Shown: positions 10,101 to 18,116, counted from the stretch's first letter. The stretch is 64,000 nt of DNA from Bacillota bacterium (GCA_023410535.1 JAEYPR010000031.1:62001-126000), one strand, 5' to 3'. Notes: generated from the sequence alone by a model not told the origin. Translations and numbers: made by a program.

Positions 10101-10661
10101 GTCCCGATCCAACGGAAAAATATCGACAATATCCCCTCTACGGCTAAATTGACCGGCAGCTTGCACTAGATCAACCCGTTCGTAGCCCATCACCGTGAGC
10201 CGGTTTAACAGATCAGTGAGCCCGATTTCGGTTCCGACGGTGAACCGGAGGGTAAAATCTAAAAACTTTACCGGCGGAAGCAAGCGGCGTTGCATTGCTT
10301 CCCATGAAGTAACCACTACCAGCGTATCACGTAACAATATTTTTCCGAGAGTTTCAACCCGTTGCGCCGTAACCTCCGGTTCAAACGCCTGTTCGTGGGG
10401 GTATAGTTCATTTTTCGGAAAGTAGGCTACGGTTTCGGCTCCCAGCAAACACTCGAGATCAAGCGCAAGACGGTATGCTTGGGAATTACTATAACTGATC
10501 ACAAGGCATTTGCGGTGTAAGTCATGAGTAAATCCGGCGATCACCGCCGCCTTTTGGGTGCCGCTGATGCCGGTAATCAGGTCTGGTTCACCTTTCCGAA
10601 AATGGTCTTTCAACCTCCGAAATTCGGAATGACTAGCCAGTTCCGCTAGTAATTGATTCAT
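7167..10661 (-). CDS. mfd: Transcription-repair coupling factor Mfd
   Basis: 1164-residue SF2 translocase that removes RNA polymerase stalled at DNA damage and recruits UvrA. The N-terminal third is UvrB-like. A CarD-like polymerase-interaction segment (KVGDYVVHINHGIGRYMG) follows near 490. The helicase core shows Walker A GDVGYGKTEVAMRA (about 640), a DEEQ box (about 740) and the motif VI region QLRGRVGRS. The C-terminal TRCF domain closes the protein. The ATG at 10661 is preceded by AGGAGG; the longer TTG frame begins inside that site. The position next to pth matches the Bacillus gene order. Confidence 0.97.
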   Translation of the reverse strand: MNQLLAELASHSEFRRLKDHFRKGEPDLITGISGTQKAAVIAGFTHDLHRKCLVISYSNSQAYRLALDLECLLGAETVAYFPKNELYPHEQAFEPEVTAQRVETLGKILLRDTLVVVTSWEAMQRRLLPPVKFLDFTLRFTVGTEIGLTDLLNRLTVMGYERVDLVQAAGQFSRRGDIVDIFPLDRDQPIRMEFFGDEIDSIRSFRVEDQISHETLREVLVFPAREGLWNQADFDRVKPLIQADLNRQLEKLEEFGRVKEAENLANRINEAIERLSQGHQLPGADQFLPWVEPQMGTLLNYLGDARIILDEPVRGRDTFRLTEEETAGTYTNFLEKGVVLPKEQEIFVGLDELESMLRAYKPWSLSLLAKTPKGFAPDNTFTMSFRTPPTFHGKVELLTNELNRWLKEDRTVVLAVAVKEKARRLREVLREQGVTSHLVLPGEERDLTPRSIRIEVTDYETGFEWLPGNIIVLTENEIYGRQRKKYQARFQQEGTKISAFTELKVGDYVVHINHGIGRYMGIETLEIAGGHRDYLKIEYSGEDRLFVPTDQINFLQKYIGVEDAPPKVNKLGGSDWQKVKAKVKESIRDMAEQLLELYAQREVASGIIFPTDTVWQHEFEEAFFFEETPDQLRAIEEIKRDMERAKPMDRLLCGDVGYGKTEVAMRAAFKALMGGKQVGVLVPTTILAQQHFINFRERFAGFPVKIRVLSRFQSPKEQAETIQGILSGEVDLVIGTHRLLSADLHFKDLGLLVVDEEQRFGVAHKERLKELRKNVDVLTLTATPIPRTLHMSLVGIRDISIIETPPMGRFPIRTHVQEYNEEVTREAIQREMDRGGQVYFVYNRVETIERMASYLQNLLPKARIAIAHGQMNEDQLERVMMDFYDNEADLLLCTTIIETGLDIPNVNTLIVYDADRFGLAQLYQLRGRVGRSNRIAHAYFCYRKDKTLSENAEKRLAAIREFTELGSGFKIAMRDLEIRGAGNLLGPEQHGQIAAVGFELYCRLLEEAIREKKGEVAPELPEPVVELPMDAYIPSQYITDNKLKVDMYKKIANALTVEAVEAVADELLDRFGEPPQAVTNLVNIAQIKALAKQIGFSSITKERNEFVAKLHLGLVVDYEKVLAVLQKYRSNFRYQPGRPPIFKWKALPDPELLTMILDTLKTLK

Positions 10662-10788
10662 TAAGTCCTCCTGCAACGCCGAACGAGCCAGGTAACATGG
10701 TTCGCTACATTCTATTCATTAGTGGGATTAACCTGAACGGAATTTTAAGAGCAAATTCGCTCTATCGTTTATTCTCAATGATCCCAAG

Positions 10789-11178
10789 TTACTTGCAACG
10801 TTTTTGATAGGCCAAAATTCCTTGGTTCCAAAGCGAATGGAATATGATTGCGCTAAACAGGCAAACAACGGTTGATTTACATGATACATAGGCAATTCCA
10901 AATAATAAATGAATGATTGTGCCAACCAAAACCGTCTGCCAATGCAATACCCTATAGAGCCTGAATGATTCAAACAGGCCCTCCCCAAAACCGAATATTG
11001 GGTGTATCAAGATCAATGGAATACCGAAATAGCTTGCGGCCCCTAGCTTTAACAATTCTTCGCCGATCGGAACTCCGATTCCAACTCGGAGCTTTTCCGG
11101 CAGTCCGCTAAGGTATAGCAACCGATCCCAAAGCCAAGCGGCAATTAACGCAACCAAACCTGCCATCAGTTCGCTCAT
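10789..11178 (-). CDS. Small PrsW-like intramembrane protease candidate
   Basis: 129-residue membrane protein with about four hydrophobic segments. It carries the three motif regions expected of PrsW-type glutamic intramembrane proteases: a glutamate pair in GEELLK, a second conserved region GFGEGLFES, and His motifs HLLFG and FHSLWN. PrsW proteases cleave anti-sigma factors or other membrane proteins. This one is short, lacking the extra N-terminal segments of typical members. It lies between pth and mfd, where Bacillus has other genes, with weak ribosome-site support (GAGAAAAG). The substrate is unknown. Confidence 0.6.
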   Translation of the reverse strand: MSELMAGLVALIAAWLWDRLLYLSGLPEKLRVGIGVPIGEELLKLGAASYFGIPLILIHPIFGFGEGLFESFRLYRVLHWQTVLVGTIIHLLFGIAYVSCKSTVVCLFSAIIFHSLWNQGILAYQKRCK

Positions 11179-11280
11179 TAATAATAGCTTTTCTCTGATC
11201 CGCCCTGTTTATGCTATCACTCGGAGTGATTTGAGCAATGGTTGGACGTGAATTGATGCGTGATTTTCTACTTTCAGATC

Positions 11281-11880
11281 TCAGCGATTGGCTTGATCGG
11301 CACTGTTTGTTGCGGACGGTGTTATATTGAAATGATTCATCGTATAGTTGATCCCATGGGTAACAAAGGCCAGGCCGGCTTGGGCGCCTTTCAAAACAAT
11401 CTCGTCCAACACCGGGCGCTCCAGTTTGGTGAATTTAGTCAATACATAATCGACTACTGGGATTCCGGCCGGAGGCCGCCCGATTCCCACCCGCAATCTA
11501 GGAATCGCTTGGGTTTTTAATATATTAATGATGGAGGTTAACCCTTTATGCCCACCGGCGCTGCCCGCCCGGCGAAAGCGTAATCCACCCAGGGGGAGAT
11601 CCAAGTCGTCATAAATGACCAACACTTGATCGGGATTCACTTTATAATATGCAGTGATCGCCGCGACTGCTTCACCGCTTAAATTCATATAAGTCTGCGG
11701 CTTAACCAGTAAAATATCATTCCCTTGATAATTGACTTTACAATATAAACTTCGAAAGTCATTGCGACTAATCGTTGCGCCACACTCTGCCGCAATCCGG
11801 TCAACCACCAAAAACCCGGCATTATGCCGGGTTTCATGATACTCATGCCCTGGATTTCCAAGCCCTACGATACAATACAT
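11281..11880 (-). CDS. pth: Peptidyl-tRNA hydrolase
   Basis: 199-residue enzyme that frees tRNA from prematurely released peptidyl-tRNA. The catalytic and binding residues are visible: Asn in GLGNPG, the catalytic His in TRHNAGF, the Asp in YDDLDLPLG and the GGHKGL loop. Length is normal (about 190). It lies 34 nt after rplY, as in many Bacillota, and is probably co-transcribed with it. Confidence 0.96.
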   Translation of the reverse strand: MYCIVGLGNPGHEYHETRHNAGFLVVDRIAAECGATISRNDFRSLYCKVNYQGNDILLVKPQTYMNLSGEAVAAITAYYKVNPDQVLVIYDDLDLPLGGLRFRRAGSAGGHKGLTSIINILKTQAIPRLRVGIGRPPAGIPVVDYVLTKFTKLERPVLDEIVLKGAQAGLAFVTHGINYTMNHFNITPSATNSADQANR

Positions 11881-11914
11881 TGGGAAACCACCACCACTGT
11901 ATAATCACGCTGCT

Positions 11915-12535
11915 CTATGTCGCGCTTTCAACTAATTCACGTTCTTCAACCACTTCGGCGGGTTCAGGTTCAGGTTCTACCCGTGGTGCCGCCGCGACAA
12001 CGATCACATCGTCCGGGCTTGCCTCAATTTTAATTCCTGACGGTAACTTGAGATCCCGTACCTGGATCGTCTCGCCGATGTTCAACGCACTGACATCCAC
12101 GGCGATCTGATCAGGAAGCAGCCCCGGCAGGCAAGTTACCTCAATCTGATGGAGGAGCATCTCCAAGATCGCTCCATCATTCACCCGTTGCCCTTCGTTG
12201 ACGAGTTTTACTGAAACTTTCACTGTAACAGGCCGATCCATTGCCACCCGGAAAAAATCAATATGGATGATACTCCGTTTCACCGGGTGATGCTGGAGAT
12301 TGGTGATTAGTACCTGTTCCTCGGTCTCTGTTGATCCGTTCGCCAACTTTAAAGTCACCAATTTACCGACGGCGTTTTGCAATGCTTGGCCGACCGCGCG
12401 GCCATCCAACGTGATATTCTGATTCGATTTCCCTTTACCGTAAATCACGGCGGGAATCTTTCCTTCCTTTCGAAGCCGCCCGACCGGTCGGGTTCCTAAC
12501 GCTTCCCGAGGTTGGGCTGATACCACAAGGTTCAT
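11915..12535 (-). CDS. rplY: Ribosomal protein bL25 (general stress protein CTC)
   Basis: 206-residue two-domain bL25/CTC protein that binds 5S rRNA. The N-terminal L25 domain has the typical RPVGRLRKEGKIPAVIYG segment, and the C-terminal beta domain ends in a Glu/Pro-rich acidic tail. The start at 12535 is set by AGGAGG six nt upstream. A stable RNA fold precedes the ribosome site (see 12558-12602) and may control translation. Neighbours are glmU upstream and pth downstream. Confidence 0.95.
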   Translation of the reverse strand: MNLVVSAQPREALGTRPVGRLRKEGKIPAVIYGKGKSNQNITLDGRAVGQALQNAVGKLVTLKLANGSTETEEQVLITNLQHHPVKRSIIHIDFFRVAMDRPVTVKVSVKLVNEGQRVNDGAILEMLLHQIEVTCLPGLLPDQIAVDVSALNIGETIQVRDLKLPSGIKIEASPDDVIVVAAAPRVEPEPEPAEVVEERELVESAT

Positions 12536-12557
12536 CCAATGTCCTCCTCGAATAAGC

Positions 12558-12602
12558 GATTTCATAACGGCCGCAATGCCGGAACCCGGCAATTATGAAA
12601 TC
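12558..12602 (-). promoter_or_regulatory. Structured leader upstream of rplY
   Basis: A 10-bp perfect inverted repeat (GATTTCATAA at 12558-12567, TTATGAAATC at 12593-12602) encloses an inner 6-bp hairpin (TGCCGG 12577-12582, CCGGCA 12586-12591). It ends about ten bases before the rplY ribosome site. No U-tract follows, so it is not a terminator. The placement suits translational control or a protein-binding leader. Confidence 0.5.
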
Positions 12603-12670
12603 ACCGTTCATTCCGATTACGAGCAAATGTTTACATCTCTAAAAACTGCTGGTTTTACGAAAGAACAAAC

Positions 12671-14041
12671 TCAATTCCGCTTACGAAGGGTGCGCCAATT
12701 GGCTTTGTTCTCCTGTTTGGAACGTGCCAATCCCAATGCGCCTTTCGGGACGGCTTTAGTAATGGTCGACCCGGCGGCAATGGTAGCGCCCGCTCCAATC
12801 GTTACCGGGGCCACTAGATTGGCATTACTGCCAATAAAAGCATTATCCCCGATCACTGTATGGTGTTTATTGACGCCATCATAATTGCAGGTGATTGTCC
12901 CTGCCCCGATATTGACTCCCGTCCCGACTTCCGTATCCCCAAGATAGGTCAGATGCGGGACTTTACTTCCCACTCCGATCTGGGTGTTTTTTAACTCGAC
13001 AAAGTCGCCGACTTTCACATTGGCGGCTGTCTCGGTCCCGGGGCGGATATAGGCAAACGGTCCCACCTGATTGGCAGCACCTAATTTGGCTTGGAGCACT
13101 TGGCTGAACTGAATCACGGTCTGATCGGCAATGACTGAATCTTCAATCCGGCAATTTGGCCCAATCACGCAATCTTCACCAATAATCGTCTTGCCGTATA
13201 ACATGGTTCCGGGTAGGATTGTGGTGTCGCGGCCAATTTGGACATCGGGTCCAATATAGGTGTGATCCGGATCAGTGAGGGTTACACCTTCACGCATCCA
13301 ATGTTCATTGATACTGCGCTTCAGATAGCCTTCGGTGCGGGCGAGTTGGACCCGGTCATTTGGCCCCATCACCTCTTCTGCAGCTTCGGTCTTATATCCG
13401 ACAACTTTAAGACCGCGGTCCACCAATATTTTGAAGACATCGGTCAAATAATATTCACCTTGGGCGTTCCGTGGTTCAATTTCTTCCAGGGTTTCCAATA
13501 GCGTTTCGACATCAAAGCAATAAACGCCGGTATTCACTTCGGTGATGGCTTTCTGTTCCGAAGAAGCGTCTTTATCTTCGATAATTCCGACAATATTTCC
13601 GGCTGAATTACGAATCATCCGCCCGTAACCGGCCGGATTTTTCATTTCAATGGTCAAAATTGCGGCGGCGGCCGCTTCCCTGTGTTTTAGCTCAAGTAAC
13701 TCCCCGATGGTTTCCGCCTGCAACAAGGGCGTATCCCCGTAGAGAACCAATAACTCGCCGGCTAACGGCAATAATTGCTGGCGAGCGATCTTCACTGCAT
13801 GGCCGGTCCCCAATTGCTCCTGTTGCCAAACATATTGAAGCTCCGAACCCATTGTCGCTATTACTTTCTCTTTACCAAAACCGACGACGACAAAAACCGG
13901 CTCCGCACCGCTTTGTTTGGCGGTCTCTACGGCGTAGGCCAACATCGGTTTACCCAAAAGCGGATGAATGACTTTCGGAAATTTTGATTTCATCCGAGTC
14001 CCCTGGCCGGCAGCTAAAATAATCGCGGCTAATTGCGGCAT
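12671..14041 (-). CDS. glmU: Bifunctional UDP-GlcNAc pyrophosphorylase/GlcN-1-P acetyltransferase
   Basis: 456-residue cytoplasmic enzyme that makes UDP-N-acetylglucosamine in two steps for peptidoglycan and other glycans. The N-terminal uridyltransferase domain shows LAAGQGTRMKSKFPKV. From about residue 250 a left-handed beta helix of hexapeptide repeats (for example TIGAGATIAAGST near the C-terminus) forms the acetyltransferase half. Length matches the family. It precedes rplY and pth; prs, which usually lies between in Bacillus, is absent. Confidence 0.97.
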   Translation of the reverse strand: MPQLAAIILAAGQGTRMKSKFPKVIHPLLGKPMLAYAVETAKQSGAEPVFVVVGFGKEKVIATMGSELQYVWQQEQLGTGHAVKIARQQLLPLAGELLVLYGDTPLLQAETIGELLELKHREAAAAAILTIEMKNPAGYGRMIRNSAGNIVGIIEDKDASSEQKAITEVNTGVYCFDVETLLETLEEIEPRNAQGEYYLTDVFKILVDRGLKVVGYKTEAAEEVMGPNDRVQLARTEGYLKRSINEHWMREGVTLTDPDHTYIGPDVQIGRDTTILPGTMLYGKTIIGEDCVIGPNCRIEDSVIADQTVIQFSQVLQAKLGAANQVGPFAYIRPGTETAANVKVGDFVELKNTQIGVGSKVPHLTYLGDTEVGTGVNIGAGTITCNYDGVNKHHTVIGDNAFIGSNANLVAPVTIGAGATIAAGSTITKAVPKGALGLARSKQENKANWRTLRKRN

Positions 14042-14222
14042 GATCCTGAAAGACCCTCCCTATCTGATCGACCGAAAGTTATATCCAACGATCATTGGTT
14101 ATCGAAACGATCATTTAAATTAAATCAATTGATCTATTGTATGTATGTATGTACCCTAATAATTTAGTAACTCGTTATGAAAGTGGTATTCGCCAATTGG
14201 CATAAGGGTTCCTTCCCAAAAC

Positions 14223-14252
14223 AAATAAAAAAAGAACTCTGCTGAGTTCTTT
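14223..14252 (-). terminator. Terminator after tRNA-Gln
   Basis: On the minus strand AAAGAACTC, loop AGCA, GAGTTCTTT, then a T run (plus-strand A run 14224-14230). It follows the tRNA 3' end by about 14 nt. Confidence 0.75.
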
Positions 14253-14265
14253 GTTAGCTGATAAA

Positions 14266-14341
14266 TGGCTGGGGCGGCTGGACTCGAACCAACGCATGCG
14301 GGAGTCAAAGTCCCGTGCCTTACCAACTTGGCTACGCCCCA
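14266..14341 (-). tRNA. tRNA-Gln (anticodon UUG)
   Basis: 76-nt cloverleaf with the CCA encoded (TGG at 14266-14268 on the plus strand). The acceptor stem is TGGGGCG/CGCCCCA. The anticodon stem CGGGA/TCCCG encloses loop CTTTGAC, giving anticodon TTG. The GGTTCGAGTCC T-arm is present. It sits between spoVG and glmU. Confidence 0.95.
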
Positions 14342-14505
14342 TTGAACAAAATATAGTATAGCAAGCATTCTACCGGATGTCAATAAAATTTCTATTGGTT
14401 AATATTGTAAACAAACCTTTCCCTACACCAGCTTAAAATGATTTGATCGATGGCGGGAAAAGTGAGAAAAAAGGGGCGATTTTTGATCTGTTTTCTACGT
14501 ATTAC

Positions 14506-14533
14506 AAAAATAGCCACCTCCAGGCGGCTATTT
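14506..14533 (-). terminator. Terminator after spoVG
   Basis: Minus-strand hairpin AAATAGCCGCC, loop TGGA, GGTGGCTATTT followed by T residues, 20 nt after the spoVG stop. Confidence 0.75.
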
Positions 14534-14554
14534 GCTTTATAAAAATAGCTTCAA

Positions 14555-14809
14555 TTATTCAGCCCGCTCGTACTCTTTTAAAATGGCGGTTTGGATTAGC
14601 TCACGGGCAGTTGTGGTAATCGGGTGGGCAATATCACGGAATTCTCCCTCCGGAGTCTTACGGCTCGGCATCGCCACAAAAAGGCCATTCTGCCCCTCAA
14701 TAACGCGGATATCTCTAACCACAAAAGCGTCATCGATGGTGATCGAGGCAATCGCTTTCATTTTTCCGTCGGTACTGACTTTTTTGAGGCGCACATCAGT
14801 GATGTTCAT
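14555..14809 (-). CDS. spoVG: SpoVG, septation/sporulation RNA-binding regulator
   Basis: 84-residue conserved regulator; family members bind RNA and DNA and affect septation and early sporulation. The opening [11 protein letters not shown] and the central [20 protein letters not shown] are the family signature. The start at 14809 has AAGGTGAG 7 nt upstream, and the upstream ATG is unsupported. Its own promoter (14857-14885) and terminator make it monocistronic. It sits in the same neighbourhood as in Bacillus (ispE ... spoVG ... glmU). Confidence 0.96.
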   Translation of the reverse strand: MNITDVRLKKVSTDGKMKAIASITIDDAFVVRDIRVIEGQNGLFVAMPSRKTPEGEFRDIAHPITTTARELIQTAILKEYERAE

Positions 14810-14856
14810 AAGTCCACTCACCTTTCTATTCAAATCCTTCAGTTGAAGTATTTAGT

Positions 14857-14885
14857 AAATTCCATAAACAATTTCAAATTCCTTC
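14857..14885 (-). promoter_or_regulatory. Sigma-H-type promoter of spoVG
   Basis: Minus strand: GAAGGAATT (14885-14877) matches the sigma-H -35 pattern RNAGGAWWW fully. After 11 nt comes ATGGAATTT (14865-14857), matching the -10 pattern RNMGAATWW with one mismatch. The start would lie about 40 nt before the ATG. Sigma-H control of spoVG is established in Bacillus subtilis; the match here is seen directly. Confidence 0.65.
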
Positions 14886-15019
14886 TGGCTATGTAAAGTT
14901 TTTTACTAAATTTTCTAACTTGACCAGAAATGTCTATTTACAATTGGGTTAAAGATTTGTAACTGAAATTAAAATATTTCCCGATTTCCCTTTGCTTCCG
15001 CAGCGATTCGAACAGATAT

Positions 15020-15058
15020 AAAAAACCCCCTTCTTTGCCGCTAACGCAAAAAAGGGGG
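15020..15058 (-). terminator. Terminator of the ispE-gntR-nucleotidyltransferase operon
   Basis: Minus strand: CCCCCTTTTTTGC, six-base loop, then GGCAAAGAAGGGGG and six T. It lies about 18 nt after the stop of the nucleotidyltransferase-like gene. Confidence 0.8.
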
Positions 15059-15075
15059 AATATTAGTAATTATGA

Positions 15076-15825
15076 TTATTTTGAAAGGACTTTCGTGGCT
15101 AAACGAAAATCACTGGGCTTATCCACATCGATTCCAACCTCGGGGTAGGGTGAGACGACGCCGACGGCTTGAATTTTAAATGCCGAATTAACCCGTTGCT
15201 CAATCTCTTGGATGGTCAACCGACCGGTAATCAGTTTTAACAGGTAACGCCAGCCAAGCATCTTGCATAATTGCACGGGTTTCTTCCGTAAATCGGCGGC
15301 ACGGCGTAACATAGCCTGGTTATCCTGAATGACACTGGGAGCGATTAACGCGAGATTCCCACCGGTAAACGTGCCGTCTTTGAGGGTTACGTAGGTTCGT
15401 TGCACTTCCGGATATTTTGCTTCGTTGTTTTCTTTTGGCACAAATGAGTAGTAAATATCCCCCGGAATCTGCTGACAACGTTTTAAAAAGTCTTCCACCG
15501 CTTCACGGGTGATTAACGGAATATCCGAGGTGGCGACCAAAATCGGTTCAACTGTATTTAAGGCGTTGATCCCTTTGAGCAAACTATCAATCATCGTTAT
15601 TCCCGATTCAACCGGAATCACTTTGGGACCGGCAATCTCCGCCGAAACCATTTGGGCCGAACCAACCACAACAATCCGGTCAATCGCTGAAACCTCCTGC
15701 AATGCCAAAACCACATAATCCAACATTGGCCGGCCGGCGATCTCGATCTCCGCTTCATACCTTGCCGTGCTCACTGTCCGTAACGAACCGGAGTTAAGCG
15801 CGCCAGCCAATATGACAGCATTCAT
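15076..15825 (-). CDS. NTP-transferase domain protein (MobA-like)
   Basis: 249-residue protein with a nucleotidyltransferase fold. It begins MNAVILAGALNSG, a modified version of the LAGG nucleotide loop, followed by AGRPMLDYVV and ATSDIPLI (an Asp expected to bind metal). These resemble MobA/IspD-type sugar- or cofactor-nucleotidyltransferases. The usual GxGxRM-K pattern after the first loop is not conserved, so activity is uncertain. The ATG abuts the gntR stop, indicating translational coupling. With ispE and gntR it forms one operon ending in the terminator at 15020-15058. The substrate is unknown. Confidence 0.65.
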   Translation of the reverse strand: MNAVILAGALNSGSLRTVSTARYEAEIEIAGRPMLDYVVLALQEVSAIDRIVVVGSAQMVSAEIAGPKVIPVESGITMIDSLLKGINALNTVEPILVATSDIPLITREAVEDFLKRCQQIPGDIYYSFVPKENNEAKYPEVQRTYVTLKDGTFTGGNLALIAPSVIQDNQAMLRRAADLRKKPVQLCKMLGWRYLLKLITGRLTIQEIEQRVNSAFKIQAVGVVSPYPEVGIDVDKPSDFRLATKVLSK

Positions 15826-16521
15826 TCAGTTACCCCCAAACTTTTTCTCTTCATGCAGCATGCTCATCATACTGTTTTCGGCGTTTTCGATGTGCTCTTG
15901 CGCCAACTTTCGAGCGAGATCCCCGTCGCGGGCCGCAATTGCTTCGACGATTTTACGATGCTCCTCCAAAGCGTTTTTCATACGCCCGGGATAAGATAAC
16001 GACGTCGCGCGGAAACGTTGGATCTGCTCCCGCAAGTTATGAATGATCTGCGATAAGCGACTGTTCCGGCTGGCCCGATATAAAAGACTGTGAAAATCGG
16101 TATCGGTCTGAACCACTTGGCCCAGATCCCCGACATCAATATCTTCGGCGGTTTTGACCAGATACCGTTCAAGCTCTTCCATCTCTTCTTCCGTAATGCG
16201 TTCCGAAGCCAACTCCGCCGCCAGCCCTTCTAACGCGCCCCGGATTTCGAACACATCGGCGATGTCTTTCATGGAAAGACCCGCCACATAGGCGCCTTTT
16301 CTGGGAATCATCACGACAGTTCCTTCCAGCTCCAGCTTACGAATGGCTTCCCGCACCGGGGTTCGGCTGACGCCCATCTCTTCGGCAAGTTGGATCTCCA
16401 TTAACCGCTCACCGGGTTTGAGCTGCCCGGAAAGAATTGCCTCCCGTAATGATTCAAAAACCAATTCGCGGAGGGGTTTGTAATTATCCAAGCGGATCGG
16501 TACTAAGGGTTTTCGGTCCAT
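15826..16521 (-). CDS. GntR-family transcriptional regulator with FCD ligand domain
   Basis: 231-residue regulator. The winged helix at about 10-75 contains the GntR core LAEEMGVSRTPVREAIRKLE. The helical FCD domain (about 85-225) contains the Asp/His residues typical of metal-assisted effector binding (TDFHSLL, ...EEHRKIVEAI). The start has GAGGTG six nt upstream. It lies 17 nt after ispE and abuts the next gene. In Bacillus a purR-type regulator sits here; this is an unrelated family. A TGTATACA palindrome upstream of ispE may be its operator (17481-17503). The effector is unknown. Confidence 0.88.
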   Translation of the reverse strand: MDRKPLVPIRLDNYKPLRELVFESLREAILSGQLKPGERLMEIQLAEEMGVSRTPVREAIRKLELEGTVVMIPRKGAYVAGLSMKDIADVFEIRGALEGLAAELASERITEEEMEELERYLVKTAEDIDVGDLGQVVQTDTDFHSLLYRASRNSRLSQIIHNLREQIQRFRATSLSYPGRMKNALEEHRKIVEAIAARDGDLARKLAQEHIENAENSMMSMLHEEKKFGGN

Positions 16522-16538
16522 CGGTTACACCTCATAAT

Positions 16539-17375
16539 TCATGCTTTGAATTTTGTTATACAACCAAACCAAGCGTCTGGTAGATCGTTCAATAAATTCT
16601 GGGCTGTTGTCACCGGCGGGTCCAAGGCAAAAACCGACGGGCCGCTCCCTGACATTAGACTGGCTAAGCCATGACGGTCAAAAAGTTGTTTGGCCGCAGC
16701 CACTACCGGAAAGTTTGCCAGGGCAATCGGTTCCAAAACATTGCCCCAATCAGCGCCAATCCGTTCCACAGCTCCGGATTCAAGCGAGTTTATCAAACCG
16801 GAGAGGTTTGGATGTTGCGCGATTTCGGCCGCTCGTAACTGTTGATAAATATATGCTGTCGGTACCGGAGTATTTGGCGTAACCAACAACACTCGGCAAG
16901 CGGCCTGCGACCGGATCGGCGTCAAGATCTCACCGATTCCTTGGGCGCGCATCGTCCCGCCGACGACACAAAAAGGTACATCGGCGCCGATTTTTACCCC
17001 AAGTGTTTGAAGTTGGCGGCTGCTTAAACCCAATTGCCAAAGTTGGTTCAGACCGATCAATACGGCGGCGGCATTGCTGCTGCCACCAGCCAATCCGGCT
17101 GCGACCGGAATTTTCTTTTCAATGACAATCCGCACCCCGCGGGATATTCCCATCGTTTCCTGAAGTAACCGGGCGGCGCGCCAGGCTATATTATGCTCGT
17201 CGCACGGAACCGCCGGGTGATCACATTCCATTTCCAATGCGGATGCCGCGGTTAGGTGGACCGTATCGGCCAACATCAGAGTTTGCATCACCATATCGAC
17301 TTCATGATAACCATCCGGCCGTTTTTGTAAAACATCCAACGCCAAATTGATCTTTGCATGGGCTAGAATCTGCAT
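16539..17375 (-). CDS. ispE: 4-(cytidine 5'-diphospho)-2-C-methyl-D-erythritol kinase
   Basis: 278-residue GHMP kinase of the non-mevalonate isoprenoid pathway; it phosphorylates CDP-methylerythritol. Motifs visible: the substrate loop AHAKINLALDV at the N-terminus, the ATP loop AAGLAGGSSNAAA (about 95) and the C-terminal SGSGPSVFAL. Length is typical. First gene of the ispE-gntR-nucleotidyltransferase operon. Confidence 0.96.
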   Translation of the reverse strand: MQILAHAKINLALDVLQKRPDGYHEVDMVMQTLMLADTVHLTAASALEMECDHPAVPCDEHNIAWRAARLLQETMGISRGVRIVIEKKIPVAAGLAGGSSNAAAVLIGLNQLWQLGLSSRQLQTLGVKIGADVPFCVVGGTMRAQGIGEILTPIRSQAACRVLLVTPNTPVPTAYIYQQLRAAEIAQHPNLSGLINSLESGAVERIGADWGNVLEPIALANFPVVAAAKQLFDRHGLASLMSGSGPSVFALDPPVTTAQNLLNDLPDAWFGCITKFKA

Positions 17376-17480
17376 TACAAGGGACTCCAGTATTTTTAAA
17401 TTTTTAATAATGGTGGTCTTATTGGCTATTTATTGGAAATTCCTGCTACAAAACTCTTCCGCAACGCCGTTTTCGAATAT

Positions 17481-17503
17481 CTGTATACAATATATCGTAT
17501 ATT
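17481..17503. promoter_or_regulatory. Candidate GntR operator upstream of ispE
   Basis: The plus-strand stretch holds the palindrome TGTATACA followed by an imperfect second repeat (CGTATAT). FCD-type GntR regulators commonly bind palindromes of the TTGTATACAA kind. It lies about 105 bases upstream of the ispE start. The link to the operon's GntR is inference. Confidence 0.35.
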
Positions 17504-17653
17504 TTTTCGCTTAAAATAGCAATATTGGATTTCGATTTTACACATCCCTAATTTTCTCCGTTTCCTGACCCGCACGCCCATGTTTTTTAGATGAGTTCAT
17601 TGTGGGCGTACGCCATTATTCGCCTGTCAAACATTGGCCATTTAAATTATTTC

Positions 17654-17689
17654 AAAAAAACACCGGGATATTTAATCCCGGTGTTTTAT
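17654..17689 (-). terminator. Terminator of the SRP RNA gene
   Basis: Minus strand: AAAACACCGGGAT pairs with ATCCCGGTGTTTT, followed by a run of T. It begins immediately after the 3' end of the SRP RNA. Confidence 0.85.
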
Positions 17690-17695
17690 AAAAAT

Positions 17696-17973
17696 GATGT
17701 GACCATGCACCTTGCTTCGACCAAGCTTTCCCGAACGTACCAAACTAGCCAGCTCCGACCAGGCAACCCCGCGGCACACGAAGGTTCCTACTTACCGCTG
17801 CTTCCTTCCGGACCTGACGGGGTTCGTAGGTTTTCGTTGCGCAAGACCCAATCCTCAACACTACTTGGTTCAGCCGGACTCACGAAAACCGGCCTAAGAC
17901 AAGGAATTAAACCCTGCTATAGCGGGTTGCAGGTTACAAGGCACCGCTACCTCCCCGTCTAGCATAGCCACAA
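17696..17973 (-). ncRNA. ffs: Signal recognition particle RNA, large (Bacillus-type) form
   Basis: About 275-nt RNA. The S-domain core GTCAGGTCCGGAAGGAAGC, followed by CAGCGGTAAG, is read on the minus strand and binds Ffh. The 5' part (near 17935-17960) carries the Alu-domain elements of the long SRP RNA, including the GGTGCCTTGTAACCTGCAAC region. The ends pair (TGTGGCTATG with CATGGTCACA, using G-U pairs), which sets the approximate limits. It targets nascent membrane and secreted proteins. A terminator follows directly. Confidence 0.93.
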
Positions 17974-18094
17974 ACTGAAAAACGTAATAACGAATGAGTA
18001 ATACCTATTTTATCATATTCATTGAAATAATCAACAGTCCATTTTTTACCCATTTTTTTGGTTGAGTAAACCACTCCAGTCATATCCAAAATAA

Positions 18095-18116
18095 CAAAAA
18101 AACCAGCTTCAGCTGG
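18095..18116 (-). terminator. Terminator after tRNA-Ser(GGA)
   Basis: Minus strand hairpin CCAGCT-GA-AGCTGG followed by seven T, about 14 nt beyond the tRNA 3' end. Confidence 0.65.
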
